DNA of 61,637 nt. It comes from an uncultured Pseudomonadales bacterium (GTDB lineage Bacteria > Pseudomonadota > Gammaproteobacteria > Pseudomonadales > Balneatricaceae). Below the pieces are notes generated by a model. It was not told where the DNA came from. It saw only the letters and a program-made list of their open reading frames with translations, and made no database searches. Of the stretch, positions 36,323 to 46,679 are shown piece after piece. The stretch's first letter is position 1. Each line of letters starts with the position of its first letter. Location of the stretch: contig CALKFY010000009.1 in the NCBI GenBank assembly GCA_938084925.1, positions 1 to 61,637 on the forward strand. The letters run 5' to 3'. Made by a program: the position numbers and the translations under genes.

Positions 36323-38695
36323 CTAATTATATGTGTGCTCAATAACTAACACGCCATCGGCATTGGATTTTATTCGCACCTGCCCATGTAACGCCGTGTT
36401 ATACCATTGGATGCCATGACGCCAATAACGTTCAATAACTTGCGGATGTGGGTGAGCAAAGCGATTGCGATAGCCTGCAGAGATGATTACGCTGCGTGGC
36501 GCTACCCAATTTAAAAACAACTCATCAGAAGAGGTGCGACTACCATGATGGGGAGAAACCAAAATATCACTCTGCAAACTAGCCCCATAAAGCTCTACTA
36601 GTAAACGCTCTGCTGGCTTTTCTATGTCTCCGGCAATTAACAAGCGCTGCTCTCGCCACTCTACTTGCATGACACAAGAGGCATCGTTGCCACGCATACC
36701 CTGCTCCCATAAACTAATATGTCGCAGTTTGAATGTCCCAAATGCCTGCCATGGCGTAGTGTGACAACGCTGAACATCCGCGCCAATAGGCACAAATTTC
36801 TCTAATTGCAGCCGTGATTCCCTGGGCAACCACCACTTAGATACAGGCAAGTTAAACTGCCTAGCTAAGGCTTGCAAGCCACCACTATGATCCTTATCCC
36901 AATGACCTATATAGACTCGATCCAAGGAACTAACGCCAGCCCTATTTAGGGCCGGTAGTATCACAGCTTCCAACAAGTTAAAGCCACTGCTGTAGCGATC
37001 TCCCAGATCATATAACCTATGCTGATCGCCGGACTGCAACCATATAGCAAGGCCTTGGCCAACGTCGAAAACCGTGATTTGATCCACACCTCCCTTCGCT
37101 TCAGATGTACCTGCGCTCAGTGTGGATAGTATGGCAACCAAGGTGCTGCATAAGGTAATAAATAGGCAGAGGACATAATTTCGTAGGACTAAAGCAAAAC
37201 AGCCCACTAAACCCCAAACCAACCAAACCGCAATAGGCCAATGTCCAACATTCAACATAGCGTAAGGCCAGCTAGCAGTCCAAGTTAACAACTGCCACAA
37301 GTAGTCCAATCCCTGAGCAACTAGCCATAGCAGCCAATGATCTGCCCCCAACAAAGGTAAACACAGGCTTACCAACAAAAGCATGGGCACCACCACTAAA
37401 CCAAACAAAGGAATTAACAACAGATTAATAACGGGGCCGACCAAGCTTAACCCCCCAGTCATAACACCTATCAAAGGCACTAGCATGGCAAGCAAGGCTA
37501 TCTGACTTAATAGCCCACTCACTAGCCATTGTTGCCAACTGTTAGCCTTACGTTGCTCAATCACCAATGCTAGATTAGCCACTGCAACATAGGAATACCA
37601 AAAGCCTGGACTATACATACTACTGGGTTGCAGTAATAAAGTGGCTACCCAAGCTAGCAATAACCGCTGCCAAACACTCCAACCAAGGCCCAAGCGATTC
37701 ACCAACATGAGTGCTGACAACATAATCATGGCTCTCTGTGCAGGCAGCCCCCAACCGCTAAACACCGCATAGGTAAGACCTGCCAACCAGCCTAGCCAAA
37801 TACCCAGTTCTCGCCCTTGAACCAAACCAGCCACATTGGCTATACGACTCCCTAGCCACATAAACAAAGCAGCCACCAAACCAATATGTAAGCCAGAAAT
37901 AACCAGCAAGTGTGTGGTACCCGTACGATGCAGAACTTGCCAGTCGGCACTTTCCAAGCCCTTACTATGACCGGCAATTAAAGCCGCCCACAACACCTGC
38001 CCCATACCCATACGTGGTATATCAGAAAGCTGCTGCAGAAAGTACTGACGCCCTTGGCTAATCCAGCTGGGAAAGAACGACGGACAAGGCCTCCATTGAG
38101 CATAACTTTGTTTTATATAGCCTCTGGATAGCTGCCCCTGCCGCTGACTCCACACCACATAGTCAAAACCATCGGGGTTATGGTAATTGCGAGGTTTAGA
38201 CAAGATAGCCTTGGCGACCAAACGTCCCTTAGGCTGTGATTTAAAAGCTGTGACTAGGTGTTTGTCGTAAACGCTCAGCTGCATATAACTAGAACTGTCA
38301 GCATCGCCAAACCTATACCAGCTCTTTACGGCCTGCTTATTTGTGGAAATATCAGATATCAATATGCGCGGTTGTTGCACACGTAGGTTAACGGACCTAG
38401 TTGTACTGCTTATCAATTGGTAACAACCAGATATGAGCACCGGTTGTTTGTGGAGGTACTGGGGAAGCTGGATTTGCTGACTCCCTTGGGCATGCCAGAA
38501 GCTACCTAGAGCCACGACGATTAAACTCAGGCTCATAAGTACTTTGCGCTTGGCTGAAATTAAACCTACCAGGCGTTGCCTCGCAAACACAAGTACACCA
38601 ACTAAGCCTAGGGTTAAACCCCACCATTGCCACCAATTAACGGGCAGGTAAGCGAGAAAATAGACACCTAACAATGCACCAAAATAAATCCGCAT
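36323..38695 (-). CDS. comEC: ComEC/Rec2 family DNA-uptake channel protein
   Basis: Inner-membrane channel for single-stranded DNA in natural transformation. The start is the ATG at 38695, 8 bp after AAGGAG, giving 790 aa. Order: N-terminal membrane segments and an OB-like DUF4131 region (about 1-200), the competence domain with many helices (about 215-520, including HLLVISGLHIGLVAALF), and a C-terminal metallo-beta-lactamase-like domain (about 540-780) with GHWDKDHSGGL and SPHHGSRTSSDE. The metal-ligand motif HxDxDH is kept (HWDKDH). In Pseudomonas the gene has the same neighbours. Confidence 0.93.
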   Translation of the reverse strand: MRIYFGALLGVYFLAYLPVNWWQWWGLTLGLVGVLVFARQRLVGLISAKRKVLMSLSLIVVALGSFWHAQGSQQIQLPQYLHKQPVLISGCYQLISSTTRSVNLRVQQPRILISDISTNKQAVKSWYRFGDADSSSYMQLSVYDKHLVTAFKSQPKGRLVAKAILSKPRNYHNPDGFDYVVWSQRQGQLSRGYIKQSYAQWRPCPSFFPSWISQGRQYFLQQLSDIPRMGMGQVLWAALIAGHSKGLESADWQVLHRTGTTHLLVISGLHIGLVAALFMWLGSRIANVAGLVQGRELGIWLGWLAGLTYAVFSGWGLPAQRAMIMLSALMLVNRLGLGWSVWQRLLLAWVATLLLQPSSMYSPGFWYSYVAVANLALVIEQRKANSWQQWLVSGLLSQIALLAMLVPLIGVMTGGLSLVGPVINLLLIPLFGLVVVPMLLLVSLCLPLLGADHWLLWLVAQGLDYLWQLLTWTASWPYAMLNVGHWPIAVWLVWGLVGCFALVLRNYVLCLFITLCSTLVAILSTLSAGTSEAKGGVDQITVFDVGQGLAIWLQSGDQHRLYDLGDRYSSGFNLLEAVILPALNRAGVSSLDRVYIGHWDKDHSGGLQALARQFNLPVSKWWLPRESRLQLEKFVPIGADVQRCHTTPWQAFGTFKLRHISLWEQGMRGNDASCVMQVEWREQRLLIAGDIEKPAERLLVELYGASLQSDILVSPHHGSRTSSDELFLNWVAPRSVIISAGYRNRFAHPHPQVIERYWRHGIQWYNTALHGQVRIKSNADGVLVIEHTYN

Positions 38696-38782
38696 ACCGC
38701 CACTCCTTGGCAATAAAATTGATTTAAGTAGATCAAACCCTTATTAGTCTAGTTCTTTTGTCGGGGTTTTGGGTTGCCTGTC

Positions 38783-38811
38783 TTGGCTTGTGTCCAACGT
38801 ACGTGCATAAT
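38783..38811 (+). promoter_or_regulatory. Probable sigma-70 promoter for the DUF2062 gene
   Basis: TTGGCT (38783-38788) and CATAAT (38806-38811) are separated by 17 bp, 29 bp before the ATG at 38841. Confidence 0.55.
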
Positions 38812-38840
38812 AGCTATTCAACGGCACTTAGTGATGTACC

Positions 38841-39347
38841 ATGCCTCGCAAATTTTTCAAAAAAATCAGTCCTAGCCCCCACAAACTCGTTCGGCATAAA
38901 TCCATGAGTTGGCTTAGCGATATGATGCACAAACCGGGCATCTGGGGTTATAAACGAACCAACATCTCTCATGCATTTGCCATTGGTATTTTCTGTGCCA
39001 TGCTGCCCATCCCGTTCCAAATGGTATTGGCGGCTTATTTAGCTTATCGCCTAGCCGCTAACCTACCCATTGCCGTTGCCCTAGTTTGGATCAGTAACCC
39101 ATTCACTATCCCTGCCATATATTTTTTCCAATATAAGCTAGGCAGCATTATTATGGGCGACAATGTCCCTGACCCGGCCTTTGAACTATCCGTGGACTGG
39201 TTCTATCAACAGTTGAGTGTTATCTGGCAGCCATTTTTGCTAGGCGCATTTATCTGTGCCCTAATAGGTTCTCTACTAGGTTATGTCATTGTGAATCGAT
39301 TTTGGGTATGGAAAGTACGCAAGACTTGGCGTATTCGTAGGAAATAA
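38841..39347 (+). CDS. DUF2062 membrane protein
   Basis: A 168-aa protein with a basic N-terminus and three hydrophobic segments (about 45-70, 78-100, 130-152). The stretch FAIGIFCAMLPIPFQMVLA and the WISNPFTIPAIY motif are the DUF2062 signature. Function not established. It lies between comEC and the Lol genes, as in Pseudomonas, and converges with lolD at 22 bp. Confidence 0.87.
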   Translation: MPRKFFKKISPSPHKLVRHKSMSWLSDMMHKPGIWGYKRTNISHAFAIGIFCAMLPIPFQMVLAAYLAYRLAANLPIAVALVWISNPFTIPAIYFFQYKLGSIIMGDNVPDPAFELSVDWFYQQLSVIWQPFLLGAFICALIGSLLGYVIVNRFWVWKVRKTWRIRRK

Positions 39348-39368
39348 CCTTCTACTATTTACTAGATG

Positions 39369-40058
39369 CTAACTAGGCAAGTCTGCATTAAGAATGCCAC
39401 CACGCAGATGCCATTGGCTATCCTGCTGAGCAGCTAGTTGAGAATCGTGTGTCACTACCACAAAAGCTGTATTAGAATTCTTCTGGAGTGCTTGTAACAG
39501 GCCTAGTACCTGTTCAGCGTTAGCCTGATCTAGGTTACCCGTAGGTTCATCCATCAACACACAAGCTGGTTCATTTACTAAGGAACGTGCAATGGCCACG
39601 CGCTGGCGTTCACCGCCAGAAAGCGCTGCTGGACGATGCTGCATACGGTCCTGCAATCCAACTTTTACTAGTAGCTCCTTTGCCCTAGCCTTGGCTTGAG
39701 CAGGTTTTAAACCAGACATGATGGCTGGTAATGCAATATTTTCTACTGCATCGAACTCCGCTAACAAATGATGAAACTGAAATACAAAACCTAGGTTTTG
39801 GTTGCGCCAGCGGGCACTTTCTGCTGCTGACATTTGCGCCCAAATTTGGCCTGCCACGGCAATACTGCCGGTATCCGTTTGGTCCAAGCCTGCCAATAGT
39901 TGTAACAAGGTACTCTTACCCGAGCCAGAAGCACCAACAATGGCACTGCTTTCGCCAGCCGCCAAATTGAAGTTCAGCCCCTGTAAAACCTGAATAGACT
40001 TTTCACCATCGGCGAAGGCCTTGCTAACGTTTTCAGCTTGCAGCACTAGATTACTCAT
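39369..40058 (-). CDS. lolD: Lipoprotein-releasing ABC transporter, ATP-binding protein
   Basis: ATPase that powers release of outer-membrane lipoproteins from the inner membrane to LolA. 229 aa with Walker A GASGSGKST (about 42-50), signature LSGGERQR, Walker B ACVLMDEPTG and the H-loop VVTHD. The LolD-specific region NLGFVFQFHHLLAEFDAVENIALP is present in two blocks. The start overlaps the permease gene by 8 bp. Confidence 0.95.
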   Translation of the reverse strand: MSNLVLQAENVSKAFADGEKSIQVLQGLNFNLAAGESSAIVGASGSGKSTLLQLLAGLDQTDTGSIAVAGQIWAQMSAAESARWRNQNLGFVFQFHHLLAEFDAVENIALPAIMSGLKPAQAKARAKELLVKVGLQDRMQHRPAALSGGERQRVAIARSLVNEPACVLMDEPTGNLDQANAEQVLGLLQALQKNSNTAFVVVTHDSQLAAQQDSQWHLRGGILNADLPS

Positions 40059-41292
40059 AACGTAGGGCCTCCGCTGGATCTACCTTGGACGCTTTCCAAG
40101 CGGGGTAAAGCGTTGCTAGTAAGGTCAAAATCAAAGACACACCACTAATGATAAGGATGTTGTCTAGCTTAACTTCCGACGGGAAGTAACTAATAAAGTA
40201 TACTTCGGCACTAAGCACCTTAAAACCAAAGAACTGCTCAACCCAAGCCACCATATCGGTGATATTCAGAGCAACCAACAAACCTAGCAAAGTCCCCGTA
40301 GCGATACCAACTAGGCCAATCACCATACCCTGTACGATAAAGATCCCCATAATGTTGCTTGGTGTCGCACCTAGCGTGCGCAGTATGGCAATATCACCCT
40401 GCTTGTCTACCACTAGCATAACTAGCGTAGAAACGATGTTAAACGCCGCCACAGCCACAATCAGCATTAATAGCAAAGCCAACATCCGGCGCTCTAACTG
40501 AATAGCTTGAAACAAGTTGCCATGGGTACGAGTCCAGTCGCTGGTCCAATAACCACCGTCTAAGGATTTGGCTACATTACGTACCAGGGTAGGTGCAGTA
40601 AATAGGTCATCAAACTTAAGACGTAAACCCTCGGCACCACCACCCAAACGCTTTAGCTTGCTGGCGTCACTCATATGCATAATAGCTAGAGTGGCATCTA
40701 ATTCGGCACCAACTTCAAACACTCCCGTTAAGGTAAAGCGTTTTAAGCGTGGGATAATACCGGCTACTGTTAGGCTCGCCTCGGGCATGATCAAGGTAAC
40801 CTTGTCACCTAGCTTTAAGCCCATTTGACGGGCCAGTATTTCGCCCATTACAAGGTTAAACTCGCCAGCTTCTAGGCTCTCTAAAGAACCATGGATGATA
40901 TGTTGTGGCAAGATGGAAACATGTTGCTCTGCTTGTGGCAGGATACCGTGAAACATCACCGGTTGTACGCGGCCTTTGTGGGTAAACATACCTTGGCCAT
41001 GCACAAAGGGCGCAGCACCCTGCACGCCAGGGTGCTTGAGCACATCTTGGGCTAGGCTTTGCCAGTCCATGATAGGGTCAGCAGTTTGTACCGTGGCATG
41101 AGGTACCATACCTAGGATGCGCTGACGCAACTCACGATCAAAACCATTCATTACCGATAACACGATGATTAACACGGCCACACCCAATACCAAGCCCAAC
41201 ATAGAAATAAGCGAAATAAAGGAAATGAAGTGGTTACGGCGCTTAGCGCGCGTGTAACGTAAACCAATAGTTAGGGCAATGGATTGATACAT
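40051..41292 (-). CDS. Lipoprotein-releasing ABC permease (LolC/LolE family; possibly single LolF type)
   Basis: A 413-aa inner-membrane permease. Layout: TM1 at about 22-48, a large periplasmic MacB-like domain at 50-260, then three membrane helices at about 270-300, 315-345 and 375-400. The N-terminal pattern IALTIGLRYTRAKRRNHFISF, split here, is shared by LolC and LolE. Only one permease gene lies by lolD; E. coli and Pseudomonas have two. Either the second is elsewhere, or this is a homodimeric LolF-type protein as described for some gammaproteobacteria. I cannot decide between C, E and F by eye. Confidence 0.9.
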   Translation of the reverse strand: MYQSIALTIGLRYTRAKRRNHFISFISLISMLGLVLGVAVLIIVLSVMNGFDRELRQRILGMVPHATVQTADPIMDWQSLAQDVLKHPGVQGAAPFVHGQGMFTHKGRVQPVMFHGILPQAEQHVSILPQHIIHGSLESLEAGEFNLVMGEILARQMGLKLGDKVTLIMPEASLTVAGIIPRLKRFTLTGVFEVGAELDATLAIMHMSDASKLKRLGGGAEGLRLKFDDLFTAPTLVRNVAKSLDGGYWTSDWTRTHGNLFQAIQLERRMLALLLMLIVAVAAFNIVSTLVMLVVDKQGDIAILRTLGATPSNIMGIFIVQGMVIGLVGIATGTLLGLLVALNITDMVAWVEQFFGFKVLSAEVYFISYFPSEVKLDNILIISGVSLILTLLATLYPAWKASKVDPAEALRYE

Positions 41293-41305
41293 AAGCTATG
41301 GGCGA

Positions 41306-42712
41306 TTAATTGTTAATAAAACGTGCACGGTTAAGACCTAGCTGTGCAGCTACACGATAGGCTTCAGCCATAGTCGGGTAGTTGAAGGTATGGTTCACAA
41401 AATACTCAATAGTATTCGCACTACCTTCCTGGTTCATAATAGCTTGGCCGATATGAATGATTTCTGCCGCACGGTCACCGAAACAGTGGATACCAAGAAT
41501 CTGATAGGTTTCACGATGGAAGAGAATTTTTAACATGCCTACAACTTCGCCAGAGATTTGGGCACGGGCAATGTCTTTAAAAAAGGCTTGCCCAACTTCG
41601 TAAGGCACCTTGTCGGCTGTTAGCTGTTCTTCCGTAGCACCTAGTGAGCTAATCTCAGGAATAGTATAGATGCCCGTAGGTACATCATTAACATAGCGCG
41701 CACTTTCACCACAAAGGTCCGAGGCGGCAGAACGGCCTTGGTCAAATGCAGCAGAAGCTAGGCTTGGCCAACCCACCACATCACCAGCAGCAGAAATGCC
41801 TTCCACACTGGTGTTATAGCACTGGTTAATTTCTAACTGGCCACGACCATTGGCTTTTAAGCCAATATTCTCCAAGCCTAAATCTGAGGTGTTACCAGAA
41901 CGGCCATTACACCACAGCAAAGCATCAGCACGTAGCTTCTTGCCTGATTTTAGCTCCATACTCACAGACTGTTCATCACAAATAACCTTGTCATATTCTT
42001 CATTGTGACGAATACGTACACCGTTATTACGTAGGTGATAGCTGAGTGCATCAGAAATTTCCACGTCCAAAAACTCTAGCAAGTTAGCACGGTTATCAAC
42101 CAGCTCAACTTTGACACCAAGGCCAGCAAAAATAGACGCATATTCACAACCAATTACTCCAGCACCATAGACAATCATAGTCCGTGGTGTGTGCTCTAAG
42201 TCAAGAATAGTGTCGCTGTTGTAGACCCGATGATGGGAGAAGTTAACATCAGCTGGCTCATATGGGCTGGATCCTGTAGCAATAACGGCTTGCTCAAAGT
42301 GCAAGTTTTCTTGCTCACCACCGTTTGCCACTTCCACGGTAATGTTGTAACGATCAACAAACCTTGCGTGCCCAAAAAACACATCGACACGATTGCGAGC
42401 ATAAAACTGCGTGCGCAACATGGCCTGCTTAGCAATCACTTCGCTAGCAGCTTTCATGACCTTAGGGAAGGAGAAGTTTTTGGGTTCGCCAATAACACGG
42501 AACATAGGATTAGTATTGAAATGAATAATCTGTTTCACTTCGTGACGCAAGGCCTTGGATGGGATGGTACCCTTGTGGGCACAACCACCGCCTACCTGTT
42601 CGCGGTCTTCTACCACGGCAACCTTCTTGCCCATTTTTGCTGCGTTGATTGCTGCGGCTTCACCGGCAGGACCCGAACCCAATACTACTAGGTCATAATT
42701 ATAGTCGGCCAT
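41306..42712 (-). CDS. sthA: Soluble pyridine nucleotide transhydrogenase
   Basis: FAD enzyme moving hydride between NADPH and NAD+. 468 aa with the FAD motif [20 protein letters not shown] (about residues 9-28) and NAD(P) motif [15 protein letters not shown]. The disulfide site of related reductases is reduced to one cysteine, [18 protein letters not shown], the mark of SthA. The C-terminal dimer domain has [16 protein letters not shown]. It lies 71 bp downstream of nqrM on the same strand; coupling NADPH/NADH balance with the Nqr pump is an inference from position. Confidence 0.95.
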   Translation of the reverse strand: MADYNYDLVVLGSGPAGEAAAINAAKMGKKVAVVEDREQVGGGCAHKGTIPSKALRHEVKQIIHFNTNPMFRVIGEPKNFSFPKVMKAASEVIAKQAMLRTQFYARNRVDVFFGHARFVDRYNITVEVANGGEQENLHFEQAVIATGSSPYEPADVNFSHHRVYNSDTILDLEHTPRTMIVYGAGVIGCEYASIFAGLGVKVELVDNRANLLEFLDVEISDALSYHLRNNGVRIRHNEEYDKVICDEQSVSMELKSGKKLRADALLWCNGRSGNTSDLGLENIGLKANGRGQLEINQCYNTSVEGISAAGDVVGWPSLASAAFDQGRSAASDLCGESARYVNDVPTGIYTIPEISSLGATEEQLTADKVPYEVGQAFFKDIARAQISGEVVGMLKILFHRETYQILGIHCFGDRAAEIIHIGQAIMNQEGSANTIEYFVNHTFNYPTMAEAYRVAAQLGLNRARFINN

Positions 42713-42783
42713 AACTGTCTCTTTGTCTTCTTACGTACTAATAATATTAATGCAGCAGGTTAACATCTGCGCTAAATACCTAT

Positions 42784-43026
42784 TTACTTACTTGCGTCGT
42801 AGCTTAGGTCTTCTTTGCTCTGTGTTTGCTCAGCTTTGATTGCTTTTTGCTGTTCTGTTTCACAAATCTCGGCATCGCCTTTACACACATCGCAGGCTAC
42901 ATCCATACCTAGGGCAGTCATACCACCGCAGGAACCAGAAATAGGTTTACGGCCCATGATGACGCCAACAGCCATGCCGGCAATCAATATCAACAACACA
43001 ACGAAAGTTAAAATAAACGTTTCCAT
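42784..43026 (-). CDS. nqrM: Na+-NQR maturation protein NqrM
   Basis: An 80-aa protein with one N-terminal membrane helix (about 4-25) and the conserved cysteines in GSCGGMTALGMDVACDVCKG plus a fourth in EICE. NqrM is required for assembly of the NqrD/NqrE iron centre. It lies directly after apbE, the usual arrangement in Vibrio and Pseudomonas. Confidence 0.93.
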   Translation of the reverse strand: METFILTFVVLLILIAGMAVGVIMGRKPISGSCGGMTALGMDVACDVCKGDAEICETEQQKAIKAEQTQSKEDLSYDASK

Positions 43027-43048
43027 AATACACCTCTAATCTAGTGTT

Positions 43049-44062
43049 CTAAGGTTCTATAAATTCCTCAAAACCAGCGACTGGTTTTGCTATAAATTGG
43101 TCTGCTTGCCATATTATAAAGTAGGCAGGCACATTATGCATTGCTGCCCACTCTGGCCCTTGCGTTTCCCCCATTACCATCAATGCGGTTGCTAAGGCAT
43201 CAGCCGTTGCGGCATTATCCGCCATGACCGTTACTGATGCCAGTTTATGTCGCACTGGCTGAAGAGTATTTGGGTCTAGAGTGTGGGAATAACGCACCCC
43301 ACCTTCTTCGTAATAATTGCGGTAGTTGCCCGAGGTCGCAATGGCTCGATCTTCTACCCGCACCACTTGAAATACACTACGGGCTTGTTCCGCTGGTGAT
43401 TCAATGGCGATACGCCAAGACTGGCCGTTAGGCTTTCGGCCTTTGGTACGTAGCTCACCACCAATCTCAACTAGGTAGTGCTCTATGCCCTTTTCTTGTA
43501 ACCATAAGGCAACCTCATCAACGCCGTAACCCTTGGCAATGGCGGACAGATCGATAGCACTGGCTCTGGATTTTTTGATGGCTGCAGGTTTTATACGCAC
43601 TTGTATGTACTGATAACCGACAAGTGGTCGTAACTCTTCTAGTTGCGCCAGTGTGGGAATAGTTTCTGGCTTGGGGTTAGGACCAAAACCCCATAAGTCC
43701 ACCACCGGCCCAACAGTAATATCAAAGGCACCTTGAGTAGCTGCACTAATACCCTGGGCTTGCTCTATAAGCTGCGCCATAGCCGTGGGCACCGAGTGCC
43801 AAACACCGGCTTCGGCGCCGTTTAAACCGGATAAATCGGAAGCGTCCATATAGGTAGACATGGAGTCTTCTACTTGACGAATAACTTGATTTATCTGGCT
43901 AGAAAATTGGCTGTCATCAATGGTCTCAGAAGCGATCCATTTGACAGTGTAACTGGTACCCATAGCGAGGCCAGTTGTGGTTTTTATCTCTGGCGCTTGT
44001 GCGCCACAAGCTGTCAACAACAGTGTACTAATTGCAAGTATGAAACGGTGTGTCATCGTCAT
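43049..44062 (-). CDS. apbE: FAD:protein FMN transferase
   Basis: Attaches FMN covalently to threonines of NqrB and NqrC. The ATG at 44062 gives 337 aa with a lipoprotein signal (lipobox LLTAC, Cys about 20). Motifs include GTSYTVKW, the metal/FAD-binding SAIAKGYGVDEVA, and the C-terminal YSHTLDPNTLQPV. A 26-codon longer reading exists, but its extra part is a translation of a family C repeat (44083-44117), so it is not the start. It follows nqrF after a 101-bp gap. Confidence 0.94.
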   Translation of the reverse strand: MTMTHRFILAISTLLLTACGAQAPEIKTTTGLAMGTSYTVKWIASETIDDSQFSSQINQVIRQVEDSMSTYMDASDLSGLNGAEAGVWHSVPTAMAQLIEQAQGISAATQGAFDITVGPVVDLWGFGPNPKPETIPTLAQLEELRPLVGYQYIQVRIKPAAIKKSRASAIDLSAIAKGYGVDEVALWLQEKGIEHYLVEIGGELRTKGRKPNGQSWRIAIESPAEQARSVFQVVRVEDRAIATSGNYRNYYEEGGVRYSHTLDPNTLQPVRHKLASVTVMADNAATADALATALMVMGETQGPEWAAMHNVPAYFIIWQADQFIAKPVAGFEEFIEP

Positions 44063-44082
44063 AATTAGCACTTTGCCTGCTA

Positions 44083-44117
44083 GAGGTTGCCGCGTCGCTT
44101 CGCTCCTCGCAATGACG
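44083..44117. repeat. Short interspersed repeat, family C (single copy)
   Basis: A 35-bp unit opening with GAGGTTGCCGCGTCGCTTCG and ending CTCGCAATGACG, matching the ends of the copies at 15290-15457. It lies between nqrF and apbE. Confidence 0.75.
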
Positions 44118-44163
44118 ACATCCATAATGAAAAGTGGCACCCGAAGGTGCCACTGGTATTTGC

Positions 44164-45393
44164 TTATCCGCCGAAATCATCCAACAAGATATTCTCGTCT
44201 TCAACACCTAGGTCTTTAAGCATGGCGATTACCGCCGCGTTCATCATTGGTGGTCCACACATGTAGTATTCACAATCTTCCGGAGCATCATGGTCCTTGA
44301 GATAGTTTTCAAACAATACGTTGTGGATAAAGCCCGTGAGGCCGTCCCAATTGTCTTCTGGCTGTGGATCAGAAAGGGCCAAATGCCATTCGAAGTTTTC
44401 ATTGTCCGCTTGCAGCTGGTCATACTGGTCAACATAGAAGGCTTCACGCATGGAACGTGCACCGTACCAGAAAGAAATCTTACGCTTGGAATTCAAACGC
44501 TTCAGCTGATCAAAGATATGCGAGCGCATGGGCGCCATACCAGCACCACCACCAATGAATACCATTTCATTGTCGGTATCCTTGGCGAAGAACTCACCAA
44601 ATGGTCCGTAAACGGTAATCTTGTCGCCTTCTTTCAGGTTAAACACGTAAGAAGACATCTTACCTGGTGGGATACCCTGAGAACCTGGAGGTGGCGAAGC
44701 AATACGAATATTGAACTTCACAACGCCCTTTTCTTCTGGGTAGTTGGCCATGGAATAAGCACGGATAGTGGTTTCGTCTACAGTAGAGATATTGTCCCAC
44801 ACTTTAAAGCGATCCCAATCACCACGGTATTCTTCTTGAATATCGAAAGTCTTGTAATCAACTGTGTGTGCAGGGCACTCTAGCTGTACGTAACCGCCAG
44901 CACGGAAGTCGACGTTTTCACCTTCAGGTAGACGCAAGGTCAATTCCTTAATGAAGGTCGCGACATTGGGGTTGGACTCGACAGTACATTCCCATTGCTT
45001 AACGCCAAATACATCTTCTTCCACTTCAATCTTCATGTCTTGCTTAACAGCAACCTGACAAGATAGACGCCAGCCTTCTTTGGCTTCGCGCATAGTGAAG
45101 TGAGATTCTTCAGTGGCAAGCATGCCGCCGCCACCTTCAGATACGATACAACGACACTGGGCACAAGTACCACCACCACCACAAGCAGACGCAAGGAAGA
45201 TACCTTGGGCAGACAGGGTTTGAAGCAACTTGTCACCGGCAGCAACCGTAATGCTCTTGTCTGGGTCATCGTTAATTTCTATGGTGACTTCACCAGAGCT
45301 TACCAGCCTGGCACGAGCTACTAGGATGATGGCAACCAAGGTCAACACCACCGCGGTAAACATCAGTACACCGAGGATAACTACAGTATTCAT
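44164..45393 (-). CDS. nqrF: Na+-translocating NADH:quinone reductase subunit F
   Basis: Entry subunit that oxidises NADH. 409 aa: N-terminal membrane helix (about 4-27), 2Fe-2S ferredoxin domain with Cys71, Cys77, Cys80 and Cys112, FAD domain with RAYSMANYP, and NADH domain with [14 protein letters not shown]. All four cluster ligands are at positions equivalent to the Vibrio cholerae protein. It is the last core gene of the nqrABCDEF operon. Confidence 0.97.
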   Translation of the reverse strand: MNTVVILGVLMFTAVVLTLVAIILVARARLVSSGEVTIEINDDPDKSITVAAGDKLLQTLSAQGIFLASACGGGGTCAQCRCIVSEGGGGMLATEESHFTMREAKEGWRLSCQVAVKQDMKIEVEEDVFGVKQWECTVESNPNVATFIKELTLRLPEGENVDFRAGGYVQLECPAHTVDYKTFDIQEEYRGDWDRFKVWDNISTVDETTIRAYSMANYPEEKGVVKFNIRIASPPPGSQGIPPGKMSSYVFNLKEGDKITVYGPFGEFFAKDTDNEMVFIGGGAGMAPMRSHIFDQLKRLNSKRKISFWYGARSMREAFYVDQYDQLQADNENFEWHLALSDPQPEDNWDGLTGFIHNVLFENYLKDHDAPEDCEYYMCGPPMMNAAVIAMLKDLGVEDENILLDDFGG

Positions 45394-45409
45394 AATCTAA
45401 TTCCTCGCC

Positions 45410-46018
45410 TTACAGCTGAATGCCAGAGAAAGACATAAAGCCCAATGACATCAAACCCACAGTTACGAAGGTGATACCCAAGCCACGTAGGCCTGCAGGT
45501 ACGTCAGAGTACTTAAGCTTTTCACGAATGCCAGCCAAGGTTGCAATAGCCAAAGCCCAGCCAGTGCCAGCCCCCAAACCATAAACAACAGACTCAGCAA
45601 AGTTGTAATCACGCTCTACCATAAACAACGCACCGGCCATGATGGCACAGTTTACTGTGATTAATGGCAAAAACACGCCCAAAGCGTTGTACAAAGCTGG
45701 GAAGTACTTGTCTAGCAGCATTTCCAAAATTTGTACCATGGCGGCGATGACACCAATGTAGGAAATCAAGCCCAAGAAGCTCAAGTCTACGTCTGGCATA
45801 CCAGCCCAAGCTAACGCACCGTCTGCAAGTAGGTAGGTATAGATCAAGTTGTTTACCGGCACAGTGATAGTTAATACCACAATTACCGCAACACCAAGGC
45901 CAATAGCTGTTTTTACCTTCTTGGAAATCGCCAAGAAGGTACACATGCCTAGGAAGAACGCCAAGGCCATGTTTTCAATGAAAACTGCCTTTACAAATAA
46001 ACTAATATAATGTTCCAC
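45410..46018 (-). CDS. nqrE: Na+-translocating NADH:quinone reductase subunit E
   Basis: A 202-aa membrane subunit with six helices, homologous to NqrD in inverted topology. A conserved cysteine in [11 protein letters not shown] and one in [11 protein letters not shown] hold the membrane iron centre together with NqrD. The start is a GTG at 46018 preceded by TAGGAG, 11 bp after nqrD. Confidence 0.96.
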   Translation of the reverse strand: MEHYISLFVKAVFIENMALAFFLGMCTFLAISKKVKTAIGLGVAVIVVLTITVPVNNLIYTYLLADGALAWAGMPDVDLSFLGLISYIGVIAAMVQILEMLLDKYFPALYNALGVFLPLITVNCAIMAGALFMVERDYNFAESVVYGLGAGTGWALAIATLAGIREKLKYSDVPAGLRGLGITFVTVGLMSLGFMSFSGIQL

Positions 46019-46029
46019 GTCGCTAACTC

Positions 46030-46677
46030 CTATTTAGTGTGCTTAGCTAGGGTGAAATCGGCTTTTTCTACCTGGTCAATTTTCCAGGTACGCAATAGCC
46101 AAATAAATCCACCGATAACGAAGAAAGCACTAGGTGGCAACAGCATCATACCGTTGGAGTAGTACCAACCGCCGTTAGTGACTAGTGGCAAGATTTCGAA
46201 ACCAAACAAGGTACCAGAACCAAATAGCTCACGTAGGAAAGCCACAAACAGTAGGACCACTGAATAGCCTAAACCGTTACCGATACCGTCCATAAAGGAT
46301 GGTAGTGGTGGGTTTTGCATAGCAAAGGCTTCCGCACGACCCATTACGATACAGTTGGTAATGATCAATCCAACAAATACCGAAAGCTGCTTAGACACGT
46401 CATAAGCGTAAGCTTTAAGTACCTGGTCTACGACGATTACCAAGGAGGCAATGATGGTCATCTGCACGATGATACGAATGTTGCTCGGTACTTGCTCACG
46501 AATAATCGAGATAAACAAGTTGGAGAACGCGGTTACCGTGGTTAGTGCAATACACATAACAATGGTGACGCTCAAAGAGCTGGTTACAGCCAGTGCCGAA
46601 CAGACACCCAAGATTTGCAAAGCAATGGGGTTGTTAGCAAAGATCGGGCTGATCAATATATCTTTAGTCTTTGACAT
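46030..46677 (-). CDS. nqrD: Na+-translocating NADH:quinone reductase subunit D
   Basis: A 215-aa membrane subunit with six helices. Conserved cysteines in [10 protein letters not shown] and [14 protein letters not shown] are partners of those in NqrE for the iron centre. It begins 2 bp after nqrC and ends 11 bp before nqrE. Confidence 0.96.
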   Translation of the reverse strand: MSKTKDILISPIFANNPIALQILGVCSALAVTSSLSVTIVMCIALTTVTAFSNLFISIIREQVPSNIRIIVQMTIIASLVIVVDQVLKAYAYDVSKQLSVFVGLIITNCIVMGRAEAFAMQNPPLPSFMDGIGNGLGYSVVLLFVAFLRELFGSGTLFGFEILPLVTNGGWYYSNGMMLLPPSAFFVIGGFIWLLRTWKIDQVEKADFTLAKHTK

Positions 46678-46679
46678 GA

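Noticed and set aside
36323-38695. Full natural-competence locus
   Set aside because: Only comEC is present; no pilus or other com genes are adjacent, and comEC is common in non-competent relatives.
44063-44140. Longer N-terminus for ApbE
   Set aside because: The extra codons translate a short interspersed repeat, and the lipoprotein signal begins at the ATG at 44062.
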